Source: Clostridia bacterium (GTDB lineage: Bacteria; Bacillota; Clostridia; Christensenellales; SZUA-584). From it: a stretch of DNA of 64,000 nucleotides. Shown one piece after another: positions 53,511 to 62,431 of the stretch. The position numbers and the translations under genes were made by a program. Below the pieces are notes generated by a model. It made no database searches and was not told the origin of the DNA. It saw only the letters and a program-made list of their open reading frames with translations. Where the stretch lies: NCBI GenBank assembly GCA_018648645.1, contig JABGQS010000007.1, positions 1-64,000 of the forward strand, read 5' to 3'. Each line of letters starts with the position of its first letter. Positions within the stretch are counted from its first letter, which is position 1.

Positions 53511-55349
53511 ATGATGAATGAATTTTTACCCGTATCCAAAGCGGATATGAAACAAAGAAATATTGAGCAATTGGATTTTATTGTAGTGACGCCCGATGCA
53601 TATGTAGATCACCCGTCGTTTGCAGCGGCTATTATCGGCAGATATGCTGAAGCTCTTGGGTACAGCGTGGGCATAATCGCGCAGCCCGATTGGAAAACGA
53701 CCGAGGATTTCGACAGGTTGGGTACTCCGAAGTTCGCCTTTTTATTGAGCGCGGGCAACATGGACGGCATTGTCAACATGTATACCGCTGCACGAAAAGC
53801 GAGAAGAGAAGACGCGTATTCACCGGGAGGCAAGCGGGGGCTGCGGCCTTCACGACCGACTATTGCTTACACAGCGAGGTTGAAGCAAATGCACAAGCAG
53901 ACGCCTGTGATAATCGGCGGGATTGAGCCGTCACAGCGCCGTTTTGCGCATTACGATTATCTCGAAGACAAAGTGAGAAGGTCGTATTTGGTGGACAGCA
54001 AGGCAGACATGCTGGTGTACGGCATGGGCGAAAACCCGCTGACAACAATTTGCGAAAGACTTGCCGCGGGTGAGCATATCAGCGAACTCACACAAATTCG
54101 CGGAACGTGTATAGTGCGCAGCGAATTAACCGGCATTGGCGAGCATATCGAGCTTGCTCCGTACGAGGACGTGAGCTATAGCAAAAGAGACTTTAGCGAC
54201 GCATTTAGGACGATATACAAAAACGCGATACCTGCGGGCAAAACGCTGGTGCAAAAGCATGGTGAGCGATATTTGATACAGTATCCGCAGTCGTTTGCGC
54301 TGACGACCTCGCAGATGGACGCTATATACGAGCTGCCGTTTACAAAGCAGCAGCACCCGATGTATGAGGAAGCAGTTCCAGCGTTGTTCGAGGTGCAGTT
54401 TGGCATTATCGCAATGCGAGGATGCCCCGGAATGTGCTCGTTCTGCTCGATTTCGGCGCATCAAGGCAAGCGTATTCAAAAGCGCTCGAAGAAGTCTATT
54501 ATCGCAGAAACAAAGCGAATTGCCGCAATGGACGATTTTAAAGGCAACATATCCGATGTTGGCGGTCCGACAGCAAACTTTTATGACGCGATTTGCACAT
54601 CGAAGAATTTTAGTAAATGTACCCGAAACTGCATGTCGCCGGATATTTGCGACAGCTTGAAGGTGAGTCACAAAGGCATCACAGAAGTGCTCGAAGGCGT
54701 AGAAAAGGTGGACGGTGTGAAGCGTGTGTTCATACGCTCCGGGCTTCGTCACGACTATATCATGGCGGACAAGGACAGGCGATTCTTCGACAGGCTGGTT
54801 AAAAAGCACGTAAGCGGGCAGCTTAAAGTTGCGCCGGAACACGTGTGCCAAGACGTTTTGATGCTGATGAACAAGCCTAGCCACAAAGTGTACGATCAGT
54901 TTGCGAAACGGTTTGATAACGCAAGTAAGCGAATCGGAAAAAAGCAGTATCTGCTTCCGTACTATATATCTTCGCATCCGGGCAGCACACTAGACGACGC
55001 CATCACGCTTGCGCAGCGAATGAAGCAGGGGCGTTTTGTTCCCGAGCAGGTGCAGGATTTTTATCCGACACCCGGCACGCTTTCGACTGCGATGTATTAT
55101 ACGGGACGCAATCCGCTTACCGGCAAGCCTGTAGAAGTCGCAACGAGCGGCGAAGATAAGGCGATGCAGCGCGCGTTGCTGCAGTTTAACCAAAAACGCA
55201 ATTGGCCGAAAATCAGGGCTGCATTGAAAAAAGCCGGAAGGACTGACCTGATTGGCAGAGGCGGAGACAGCCTTGTGCCGCCCGAGCAGGTTAGAAAGAA
55301 AAAGAATGCCGCCGCAGAAGCACCCAAAAAGACGTCAAGAAGACGTTAG
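53511..55349 (+). CDS. YgiQ family radical SAM protein
   Basis: 612 residues, function unknown. YgiQ N-terminal domain (DFIVVTPDAYVDHPSF, PVIIGGIEPSQRRFAHYDY), radical SAM core with RGCPGMCSFCSISAHQGK (CxxxCxxC cluster), FKGNISDVGGPTANFY, a Cys-rich segment CTSKNFSKCTRNCMSPDIC, and a C-terminal domain (FYPTPGTLSTAMYYTGRNP) ending in a basic tail. ATG 53511 or the adjacent ATG 53514; no Shine-Dalgarno sequence, but a promoter whose start falls on the ATG. The frame opening at 53475 lies in the promoter. Single gene. Confidence 0.9.
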   Translation: MMNEFLPVSKADMKQRNIEQLDFIVVTPDAYVDHPSFAAAIIGRYAEALGYSVGIIAQPDWKTTEDFDRLGTPKFAFLLSAGNMDGIVNMYTAARKARREDAYSPGGKRGLRPSRPTIAYTARLKQMHKQTPVIIGGIEPSQRRFAHYDYLEDKVRRSYLVDSKADMLVYGMGENPLTTICERLAAGEHISELTQIRGTCIVRSELTGIGEHIELAPYEDVSYSKRDFSDAFRTIYKNAIPAGKTLVQKHGERYLIQYPQSFALTTSQMDAIYELPFTKQQHPMYEEAVPALFEVQFGIIAMRGCPGMCSFCSISAHQGKRIQKRSKKSIIAETKRIAAMDDFKGNISDVGGPTANFYDAICTSKNFSKCTRNCMSPDICDSLKVSHKGITEVLEGVEKVDGVKRVFIRSGLRHDYIMADKDRRFFDRLVKKHVSGQLKVAPEHVCQDVLMLMNKPSHKVYDQFAKRFDNASKRIGKKQYLLPYYISSHPGSTLDDAITLAQRMKQGRFVPEQVQDFYPTPGTLSTAMYYTGRNPLTGKPVEVATSGEDKAMQRALLQFNQKRNWPKIRAALKKAGRTDLIGRGGDSLVPPEQVRKKKNAAAEAPKKTSRRR

Positions 55350-55374
55350 TTTTCGTATCAATATAGTTAATTGT

Positions 55375-55402
55375 TAGCACGCAGATACTTGCGTGCTAGT
55401 TT
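55375..55402. terminator. terminator between converging genes
   Basis: TAGCACGC (55375-55382) and GCGTGCTA (55391-55398) followed by Ts; overlaps the last codons of the sulfatase. Confidence 0.75.
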
Positions 55403-56871
55403 TCATGAAAAATTTCGTCCAAATCGTGGCTTTTCAATTGATTTTGCACAAGCCGTTCCTTCATGTTTTGCAGCACATCGGCGTGGGTCACGTCATCAAT
55501 AAGATTATTAAGCTCGAAAACATCTGCATCAAGGTCATACAATTCATCCATATCGCCCTTGTTGTACACAAACTTATACTTGTCCCAATAGAGCACTCTG
55601 CCGACAAGGATTTCCTTTTCGTTGTGACCGTAGCTTTCGCACATCATGTCATCGCGCTCTTGTGTTTTTTCTGCACAAATTTCAAGCAGACTTTTGCCGT
55701 CGGGCGTGTGTTCAAACTCGCAATTCGCCGCGTCAAGAATGGTCGGTGCAACGTCTAGGTTGCTTACGAACGAGTGGTTTACTTGACTAGGAGCAATGTG
55801 CCCCGGATAGCTCACAGCCATTGGAATACGCATAAGTTCTTCGGGTAGATAGCTCATCTTATCGTAATGTCCGCCGTGGCAGGCAAGCGCGTCTCCGTGG
55901 TCGGTGGTATAGATAATCATTGTGTTTTCAAGCAGCCCTGTCTCGCTCAGCATCTCGAGTATCAACCCCGCGGCATCGTCAACGAGTGTGATTTGCGCAT
56001 AGCACAGCGCCAAAATCTCCTGCCAGTTCTGCCAAGGGACAGGATTTGGAATAGTCAGCCTGCCGTTTTTGCTGAATGAGGAGACCGTTTCGTGTTTGTA
56101 TTTATCGGGTTTGCCGCTCATGTCGTAGTTAAAATTGCCGTATTCCGGAATATCCTTTGGGTTATAGGTGTCGGCAAACTCTTTTGTAGGGAAATATGGC
56201 TGGTGTGGTCCCCAAAAATCCACGCGCAAGTGAAACGGCTCATTGGAATCGGCGGCAGCCAGTTCTGTTATTTTCTCGCAGGCAAGGTGCGCAAGGAAAT
56301 ACGCTTCGTGGCACTCTTTTGGGGAGGTCATGACGCCTGCCATATAGTCGCAGTTCAAGTTTTTGTTTTTGGTATAGTCGCTGTTAATGATTCTCTGTTT
56401 GCTTTTGAAGTCGTCTTTGTTGAACTTGATGTCTACAGTTGGGTCAGGCAGCGCGTTTTGCTTGAGATACTCCAAATACTCGGGCGTCGAGTAGGGGTAG
56501 CCGTACCCCTTTTGGCTGAAGCCTTCGCAATGGTGCTCATACGCGCTTCCGGGACCCGCGTGCCACTTGCCGAAATAATAGTTTTTATACCCGCTGCTCG
56601 CCAATACATCCAAATAGGTCTGCTCTATGTATGGCATGTTCTTGTCGTTCCTCGTTTCGCCGTGGTTGTGGGGGTACAATCCGTTAAGCATGCTTCGCCG
56701 TGACGGTCCGCACAACGGACACACGCTGCTGGCGCGCGTAAACCGGGCACCGCTTTGCGCAAGTGTGTCAAAGTTCTCTCGTCTAATCTTAGGACCGCCG
56801 TCTTGACCGTGCCGGTAGTAGGCTTGATGGTCGTTTAGCAGGAATACGATATTCGGTCTTCTATTGCTCAT
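55396..56871 (-). CDS. sulfatase family protein (Cys type)
   Basis: 491 residues. Alkaline-phosphatase-fold sulfatase hydrolysing sulfate esters. RRPNIVFLLNDHQ gives a metal Asp; VCPLCGPSRRSML contains CGPSR, the C-x-P-S-R site whose Cys is converted to formylglycine (needs an anSME-type maturase, not in this window); GKWHAG, IYTTDHGDALACHGGHYDK are further catalytic and metal motifs. No signal peptide, so a cytosolic enzyme acting on imported sulfated sugars is plausible, though no sugar genes adjoin. ATG 56871 follows TTTGGGGGC; ATG 56898 is possible. Confidence 0.9.
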   Translation of the reverse strand: MSNRRPNIVFLLNDHQAYYRHGQDGGPKIRRENFDTLAQSGARFTRASSVCPLCGPSRRSMLNGLYPHNHGETRNDKNMPYIEQTYLDVLASSGYKNYYFGKWHAGPGSAYEHHCEGFSQKGYGYPYSTPEYLEYLKQNALPDPTVDIKFNKDDFKSKQRIINSDYTKNKNLNCDYMAGVMTSPKECHEAYFLAHLACEKITELAAADSNEPFHLRVDFWGPHQPYFPTKEFADTYNPKDIPEYGNFNYDMSGKPDKYKHETVSSFSKNGRLTIPNPVPWQNWQEILALCYAQITLVDDAAGLILEMLSETGLLENTMIIYTTDHGDALACHGGHYDKMSYLPEELMRIPMAVSYPGHIAPSQVNHSFVSNLDVAPTILDAANCEFEHTPDGKSLLEICAEKTQERDDMMCESYGHNEKEILVGRVLYWDKYKFVYNKGDMDELYDLDADVFELNNLIDDVTHADVLQNMKERLVQNQLKSHDLDEIFHEN

Positions 56872-57020
56872 TTTGCCCCCAAAGTTCATATGCACCATAT
56901 CTCATCTCTGATTATATGTGAAAGCTGCGCAGATAGAAAGAGTTATTGTTACTCAAAGATCAAGAAATGTCAGTGTATATTAGGAAATCATACAGCTTTT
57001 TCATAATTTCGCCTAATGAA

Positions 57021-57036
57021 CACAAATCAATTTGTG
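57021..57036. promoter_or_regulatory. perfect palindrome upstream of the two-component genes
   Basis: CACAAAT-CA-ATTTGTG, 45 bp before a TATAAT (57081-57086) that is probably the -10 for the response regulator. A candidate operator in the divergent 244-bp gap; the regulator is unknown. Confidence 0.4.
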
Positions 57037-57115
57037 CAAATCATTACAGATATTTTGTTTCATTATCGTAACATTTGTGATATAATAACTTCCAAATAGA
57101 CTAGGAGAAGTGATT

Positions 57116-57805
57116 ATGAAAAGAATACTTATCGTAGATGATGAACCAAGTCTTATCAAAGGTCTAAGGTTTAATTTGCAACAGCAAGACGGATATACGG
57201 TTGATGAGGCGCTTGACGGACAGCAGGCACTCGATATGTTTGTGCCCGATAAATACGACCTTATACTTCTTGACCTTATGCTGCCAAAGGTAGACGGTAT
57301 GGAAGTCTGCCAAAGAATAAGAAGCATTTCCAACGTGCCGATCATCATGCTGACCGCGAAGGACGACGATATGGACAAAATTATGGGTCTTGAGTTTGGC
57401 GCGGATGATTATATGACAAAGCCTTTTAACATGCTGGAGTTAAAGGCGCGTATCAAAACGATATTCCGGCGCGTGGAAGGCAACGAGAAAAGCAAAGAAT
57501 CTCAGACGCTTAGCGCGAAGAATATGGTTGTTAATCTTGAGAACAGAAGCGTAGAGATTGACGAGAAGGACGTGAGCCTTACTGCAAAAGAGTTTGACCT
57601 TCTGCAATTGTTTATCACAAACAAAGGCAAAGTCTATGACAGAGAAAAGCTACTGGAGCTGATTTGGAAATATGAGTATCTCGGAGATCTTAGAACGGTA
57701 GACGTGCACATACGCCGCCTGCGCGAAAAGATTGAAAGCAACCCGGCAAAACCCGAATTCATACTCACAAAGTGGGGAGTGGGGTACTATTTCTCGGATA
57801 AATAA
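57116..57805 (+). CDS. OmpR/PhoB-family response regulator
   Basis: 229 residues. Receiver domain (IVDDEPSLIKGL acidic pocket, LILLDLMLP phosphoacceptor Asp, MLTAKDDD, DDYMTKPFN Lys) and OmpR-type winged helix (VSLTAKEFDLLQLFITNKG, RTVDVHIRRLREKIE). Closest in look to PhoP/WalR-type regulators. ATG 57116 with AGGAGAAG. Its stop overlaps an ATG (TAATG) that is one frame away from the following kinase. Confidence 0.93.
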   Translation: MKRILIVDDEPSLIKGLRFNLQQQDGYTVDEALDGQQALDMFVPDKYDLILLDLMLPKVDGMEVCQRIRSISNVPIIMLTAKDDDMDKIMGLEFGADDYMTKPFNMLELKARIKTIFRRVEGNEKSKESQTLSAKNMVVNLENRSVEIDEKDVSLTAKEFDLLQLFITNKGKVYDREKLLELIWKYEYLGDLRTVDVHIRRLREKIESNPAKPEFILTKWGVGYYFSDK

Positions 57806-59231
57806 TGTTTTCTATTCCATACGATGGAGATTCGTATTTATCTATGTATTCGTTGCCGCTTTGGCGTTTGCGGCGGTTACGCTGGTGGTCGCCTATTTGG
57901 CAGAGGATTATCTCGTTAAAATTCGCGTGGGGGACCAGCTTAAAAGCACGAACAACGTGGCGGTAAGCATGGCACCGTACCTCAATAGTTCAAATTCTCA
58001 ATTGATGCACGAACTCGCAGAAGACAGCTCGCAGAAATACGGCGGGCGTTTTTTGGTTCTCAACAAGTCAGGGATTGTGCAAGTGGACAGCTTTTCGATA
58101 TTGACCGGGCAAAAGATAGAGCACAAGGAAGTGTCGGACGTGCTGCTCGGACCGGGCGACACTTCGTACGGATTTCACGAAATGGAAGACGAGACGGGAG
58201 AAACGTTTTATGCAGTCTACTATGCGGCGGCAGTAGTATATGAGACCGAAACGATAGGCGCGGTGCTGTTTGCCGACGATATAGAGGATGTTGTTGCAAT
58301 TACTGACGATTTTGTGAGCGTTCTGATTGCCATATCAGTTGCTGCGGGTGTTGTGCTTATGCTGTTCAGCCTGGTGTTTTCTGGCTATATCGCAAAGCCG
58401 ATTAAGGAGTTGAAAACTGTCGCTGTGTCGATATCAAAAGGGAACTTGAGACAGCGCATAAAGGTTACCGGCAAAAACGAAATAAGCGAGTTAGCGGGTA
58501 CGTTTAATACCATGAGCGAAAAGCTGGAGAACACGGACAGAAAGCGCAGCGAGTTTGTGAGCAACGCATCGCACGAGCTTAAAACGCCGCTTAGCTCGAT
58601 GAAAATTTTGATTGAATCGCTGTTGTATCAAGACGGCGTTGACGAGAAGATATACAAAGAGTTTTTGACGGACATCAACGGCGAGATTGATCGCCTCAAC
58701 CAAATTATATCAGGGCTGCTAACGCTCGCGAAAACGGACAGCGAAGCTGAAGCGCTTGTGCTGGACACCATACTTTTGAGCGAGTTGGTGTACAAATCTG
58801 TCTCGGCACTAAAGCCGATTGCCAAAGATAAAGGGGTTAAGCTTGACTACCATGTTAGCAACGACCTTGAAATCGAATGTGACGCATTAAAAGTGATGCA
58901 GGCGGTTATTAACCTCGTGGAAAACGCCATCAAGTATACCGACAAAGGCGGACACGTGCGCGTAACGTTGCAAAGGTCGGGTCAAAACGCGTCTATAGTC
59001 GTGAAGGACAACGGCTGCGGTATATCGCAGGAAGATATTGGGCATCTGTTCGACAGGTTCTACAGGGTTGATTATGCAAGAGCAAGAGACACAGGAGGTA
59101 GCGGTCTCGGGCTGCACATTTCGAGAAAGATCGCGCTGCTGCACGGCGGCAATATTGATGTTAAAAGCGTAGAGGGCAAGGGCAGCGTGTTTACGTTGTA
59201 TCTGCCGCTCAAAACAGGAGAGACACAATGA
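57732..59231 (+). CDS. sensor histidine kinase, start uncertain
   Basis: The kinase frame covers a first membrane helix (RFVFIYVFVAALAFAAVTLVV), an extracellular PAS-like sensor (about 50-190 from the helix), second helix (SVLIAISVAAGVVLMLFSLVF), HAMP, HisKA (FVSNASHELKTPLSSMKIL, phospho-His) and HATPase (NLVENAIKYTDKGG, DNGCGIS, GGSGLGLHISRKI). It has no ATG near the first helix: the in-frame TTG at 57732 lies deep in the response-regulator gene. The natural coupled start ATG 57805 (TAATG) is in a different frame and runs only about 54 codons, so a small indel close to 57808-57811 is suspected. Followed by GerMN lipoproteins with a four-base overlap. Confidence 0.85.
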   Translation: MKATRQNPNSYSQSGEWGTISRINNVFYSIRWRFVFIYVFVAALAFAAVTLVVAYLAEDYLVKIRVGDQLKSTNNVAVSMAPYLNSSNSQLMHELAEDSSQKYGGRFLVLNKSGIVQVDSFSILTGQKIEHKEVSDVLLGPGDTSYGFHEMEDETGETFYAVYYAAAVVYETETIGAVLFADDIEDVVAITDDFVSVLIAISVAAGVVLMLFSLVFSGYIAKPIKELKTVAVSISKGNLRQRIKVTGKNEISELAGTFNTMSEKLENTDRKRSEFVSNASHELKTPLSSMKILIESLLYQDGVDEKIYKEFLTDINGEIDRLNQIISGLLTLAKTDSEAEALVLDTILLSELVYKSVSALKPIAKDKGVKLDYHVSNDLEIECDALKVMQAVINLVENAIKYTDKGGHVRVTLQRSGQNASIVVKDNGCGISQEDIGHLFDRFYRVDYARARDTGGSGLGLHISRKIALLHGGNIDVKSVEGKGSVFTLYLPLKTGETQ

Positions 59232-60175
59232 ATATACGAAAGCTCGTCATAATATTACTGGTGCTGATTCTGGTCATTACCGTTGGGTGCGGCGTTCAAA
59301 ACAGCGACACACCCGAGGGCAATGTGCCCGACATCAATCCAAACGCGGAGGCGGCAAATAAGGATACGGCAGACGTGACGCTGTATTTCAGCTATCAGGG
59401 AGAGAATCTGCTTGCGGGGGAAACCAGGGCGATTGACGTTCCTGTGAGCGATACTCTGGAAACGGCCGTTGTGCGCGCTTTGATAAGCGGACCGATGTCT
59501 GACGAGCTGACCGGGCTTTTTTGGGCGGATGTAGAGCTCGTTGGAGTTGACGCAAACGCAGACCATGTGTTTATTACATTGAGTGAGCCGTTTATCTCTA
59601 CAACCCCGGAGCAGGTAATAGACGGGCTTACCTCTGATGAGCAAAAGAAGCTCGCGATATACTCTATTGTCAACACGATTATTGAGATGGGGCAGTACTC
59701 TCGGGTGCAGATTCAAGTGGAGAGAGAAATTGGCATTGGCGAAGGCATTACTCGCGGTGAAGCGGGTTTTAATGACGATCAGGATGCACGGCTTGAGCCG
59801 CTTGAGAGAGACTCGTCGTTGATATTAACGGCAAAGAACACATTACTGGAGGCGCTCAGCTCCTTTGCAAAGAAGGATTGGACAAGGCTTTATACCTTCA
59901 CTGCGATGACGAACGTTGATGGCAGCAGCAAGCCGAGTATAAGCGATTTTAGTGAAGCGCTTGCAGCAAAGGGCAATGTGCTCGAAAGCTTTAGTGTTGT
60001 GGATCAAAATGTGTCCAGTGACGGGCAATCGGCGGTAGTTATGCTCAACTATACATTGAAAACACGTGAAGGCACGGTAATAGAAGAAACCAATATACCG
60101 ATTGTTCTGGTACGTGAAAAGGATATTTGGAAATTGACGTATTCTTCACTTGTTAATGTACTGATTAATTTATAG
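59228..60175 (+). CDS. GerMN-domain lipoprotein
   Basis: 315 residues. Signal peptide and lipobox VGCG (Cys about residue 21), a short linker, a GerMN domain (about 48-170: VTLYFSYQGENLLAGETRAID, ISGP, TEQQ-like DEQKKLAIYSIVNTI), and a C-terminal NTF2-like-looking segment (about 190-315, SFAKKDWTRLYTFTAM). GerMN domains occur in the spore protein GerM and in cell-envelope proteins such as the mycobacterial LpqB that works with MtrAB. Here it overlaps the sensor kinase by four bases, so an LpqB-like accessory role to the kinase is plausible. Confidence 0.85.
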   Translation: MNIRKLVIILLVLILVITVGCGVQNSDTPEGNVPDINPNAEAANKDTADVTLYFSYQGENLLAGETRAIDVPVSDTLETAVVRALISGPMSDELTGLFWADVELVGVDANADHVFITLSEPFISTTPEQVIDGLTSDEQKKLAIYSIVNTIIEMGQYSRVQIQVEREIGIGEGITRGEAGFNDDQDARLEPLERDSSLILTAKNTLLEALSSFAKKDWTRLYTFTAMTNVDGSSKPSISDFSEALAAKGNVLESFSVVDQNVSSDGQSAVVMLNYTLKTREGTVIEETNIPIVLVREKDIWKLTYSSLVNVLINL

Positions 60176-60187
60176 ACAAGGATAGAA

Positions 60188-61717
60188 ATGAGAAAATGGG
60201 TCTTTGGACTGGTTGCTTTTTGCCTGATACTCGGCGGATGCGGAGTAATTAAGGAAGTTGATGAAGTAGGCGAGCATGTTCCGGTCAGCAAAATTGAAAT
60301 TCAAGACAGCGAGTCCCGTTTTAGGGTGCAAAAAACGGCGGTGTATTTTTATAACGAAGCGAGTGATACGCTGACGGCAGAAATCAGAAGACTCGTAATA
60401 GGTCAGGACGAAAACCCTGCAAAGGCAGCTGTGGAGGCGCTTCTTGTTGGTCCAAATCCCGAGGGTGACCTTTTGGGTGTAGCACCGGAAGGTATGAGTC
60501 TTGACTTCATTGAGTTTAGCAGAAATATCGCCAATGTTTACCTGACATATTACGGCGGTGTAGTTGAGCCCGAGAGCAAATATACACTAGAGCTCGCGAT
60601 TGCAAATACCGTAGTTGATATCCTTGGTGTAACGTATGTCTGTGTTTATTACAATGGTGTTTTTGAAGGATTCAGCGGCAACGCAAGTGCGCCGCTCGAA
60701 AAGCAGGCGGGCAGCATTAGTGACGCTTGGGCTTTAGGCTCAGCGGAATACATCGAAGTGCCCGAGGAAACAGCGTCGCCCGAAGACACGCAGACCCCGC
60801 TGGCAACGGACATACCGATAGAAGAGGAACCGGAGCAAATTGACTTGGAGCCGGAGAGCAACGATATTTTAACCGTGCTGTATTTTGTATCCGAAGACGG
60901 TGGGTATATCTTGCCCGAAGTGCGCAGCATAACTTACCTCGGCGAAAACTACATTGAAAGTCTAATCGAGGAGCTGAAAAAGGGCCCCAGCGACCTGACA
61001 ACGATGAAGAATCTACTACCGCCCGACATTGAACTGTTGTCACCACCTTTGATTGCGCAGGACAACAACAGGGTTGCTTTGAATTTCTCAGAGCTGCCCA
61101 CATTGGATGCTTTTTCTGACGAAGAGTACGTTTTATCTTACGCGGCACTTATATATACAATAACCGGATTTATGCCGAATATTCGCAGTATCGACTTGTC
61201 TGTGCTTGGACAACCCATTACCGACTTTGATGGCTCGGTCATGTTCGCCGACGGGATGCAGCGCGACGATTACTACGGGTATATCGGCAGCAGCGCGCCT
61301 ATATACTTTACCGATAAAAGCTCCGATTTACTGCTCGTAGTGCAAAGAAGCATGGAGCAAGGCAGCACATGGAGCGCGAGGAAAAGGGTGTTCGAGATAC
61401 TGCGCGGACCGCTCAGCGGAGATACCGCAAGCGCTTGGCCGGTAATGCCATCGGGTGTATCGCAGGATGATATTCTTTCGGTAAGCACGTATGAGGACAC
61501 TTTGTTTGTCGATGTTTCAAGTAACTTTAAGGACGCGTGCGTTGGCATGTCGGCAAAGAACGAAATGCTGCTTGTATACTCGATAGTAAACACACTGACA
61601 GCAATGGACGGTATAATCAAAGTTCAGTTTTTGGTAGAAGGAGAGCAAACGGACACACTCGCGGGTACTATTTGCATATCCGACCCATTTTTGAAGAATT
61701 ATGGAATAATCAAGTAA
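60188..61717 (+). CDS. lipoprotein with three GerMN-like domains
   Basis: 509 residues. Lipobox GGCG (Cys about 18). Three GerMN-like units: about 45-170 (AALLVGP-type VEALLVGPNPEGD, ELAIANTVVDIL), 230-345 (IEELKKGPSDL, YAALIYTITG) and 375-500 (FEILRGPLSGD, LLVYSIVNTLTAMDGI), separated by a Pro/Glu/Thr-rich linker near 195-225. Homologous to the preceding lipoprotein, 12 bases upstream, and probably a duplication and expansion of it. Likely envelope partner of the two-component system. Confidence 0.84.
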   Translation: MRKWVFGLVAFCLILGGCGVIKEVDEVGEHVPVSKIEIQDSESRFRVQKTAVYFYNEASDTLTAEIRRLVIGQDENPAKAAVEALLVGPNPEGDLLGVAPEGMSLDFIEFSRNIANVYLTYYGGVVEPESKYTLELAIANTVVDILGVTYVCVYYNGVFEGFSGNASAPLEKQAGSISDAWALGSAEYIEVPEETASPEDTQTPLATDIPIEEEPEQIDLEPESNDILTVLYFVSEDGGYILPEVRSITYLGENYIESLIEELKKGPSDLTTMKNLLPPDIELLSPPLIAQDNNRVALNFSELPTLDAFSDEEYVLSYAALIYTITGFMPNIRSIDLSVLGQPITDFDGSVMFADGMQRDDYYGYIGSSAPIYFTDKSSDLLLVVQRSMEQGSTWSARKRVFEILRGPLSGDTASAWPVMPSGVSQDDILSVSTYEDTLFVDVSSNFKDACVGMSAKNEMLLVYSIVNTLTAMDGIIKVQFLVEGEQTDTLAGTICISDPFLKNYGIIK

Positions 61718-61811
61718 GCGATTGCCGATTGTTTATTATACTTTCTTGATTGCTGTATACGATGTCACACAAATCCCACGCACTAAAAAGCGAACAATAA
61801 CAAACTGCGTG

Positions 61812-61840
61812 TTGCGCGCAGTACGAAAATACACTACAAT
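61812..61840 (+). promoter_or_regulatory. sigma-A promoter for the ECF transporter gene
   Basis: TTGCGC (61812-61817), 17-bp spacer, TACAAT (61835-61840), then AGGAGGTGG and the ATG. The 5' leader is too short for a riboswitch. Confidence 0.6.
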
Positions 61841-61866
61841 AGAAAAATATAAACAGGAGGTGGACA

Positions 61867-62430
61867 ATGGGGAACAGAAGCAAAACGAAAACGCTGGTTA
61901 TTTCTAGTATGCTGGCAGCACTTATTTTTGTATTTACTTATCTTGTTAAAATACCGGTACCGGGAGCTAGCGGCGCTTACATGAATATTGGAGACAGCAT
62001 CATATATTCTGCAAGTATGCTGGTGGGTGCGCCTTGGGCTGCGGCTGCAGCGGGCATCGGCAGTATGTTCGCGGATCTGCTATATGGCGGCGGTATCTAT
62101 ATCCCAGCGACGCTAGTTATCAAAGGGCTTATGGGATTTGTGTGCGCGCTGCTTATGTTCAGGAAAAAGCCGAAAAACGATATTGAGAGAATTGAGCTGG
62201 ATGAAACACCACAGCCCGGCGCAAACAAAAGAGCGTTTGTTCGTTTTGTGCTCGTATGTATACTCGGCGGAGCTATAATGGTTACCGGCTACGGTGTGTT
62301 CGAATGGATTGCTTTTGGATGGACATATGCCATGGGTACTATCGTGTTTAATTTGATACAGTGGGTATTTGGCGTAGCAGCTGCTATCGCGCTGTATTAC
62401 CCGGTCAAAATGATAAAGGCAGCGTTGTAA
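61867..62430 (+). CDS. ECF transporter S component
   Basis: 187 residues, five to six membrane helices. Substrate-binding S component of an energy-coupling-factor vitamin transporter. N-terminal TKTLVISSMLAALIFVFTYLVKIPVP holds the AxxxA-type helix that contacts EcfT, followed by GAYMNIGDSIIYSASMLVG and GGGIYIPATLVIKGLMGF, typical of the riboflavin/thiamine-precursor-type group. Substrate unknown, as no vitamin gene or riboswitch adjoins. Uses a shared EcfAAT module encoded elsewhere. Confidence 0.88.
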   Translation: MGNRSKTKTLVISSMLAALIFVFTYLVKIPVPGASGAYMNIGDSIIYSASMLVGAPWAAAAAGIGSMFADLLYGGGIYIPATLVIKGLMGFVCALLMFRKKPKNDIERIELDETPQPGANKRAFVRFVLVCILGGAIMVTGYGVFEWIAFGWTYAMGTIVFNLIQWVFGVAAAIALYYPVKMIKAAL

Positions 62431-62431
62431 A

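Noticed and set aside
54126-54977. 283-codon minus-strand frame opposite ygiQ
   Set aside because: Composition is that of a complementary-strand shadow (many His, Arg, Cys); no motif or start signal.
61718-61866. Riboswitch before the ECF transporter gene
   Set aside because: The promoter leaves only about 20 nt of leader before the ATG, too short for a riboswitch.
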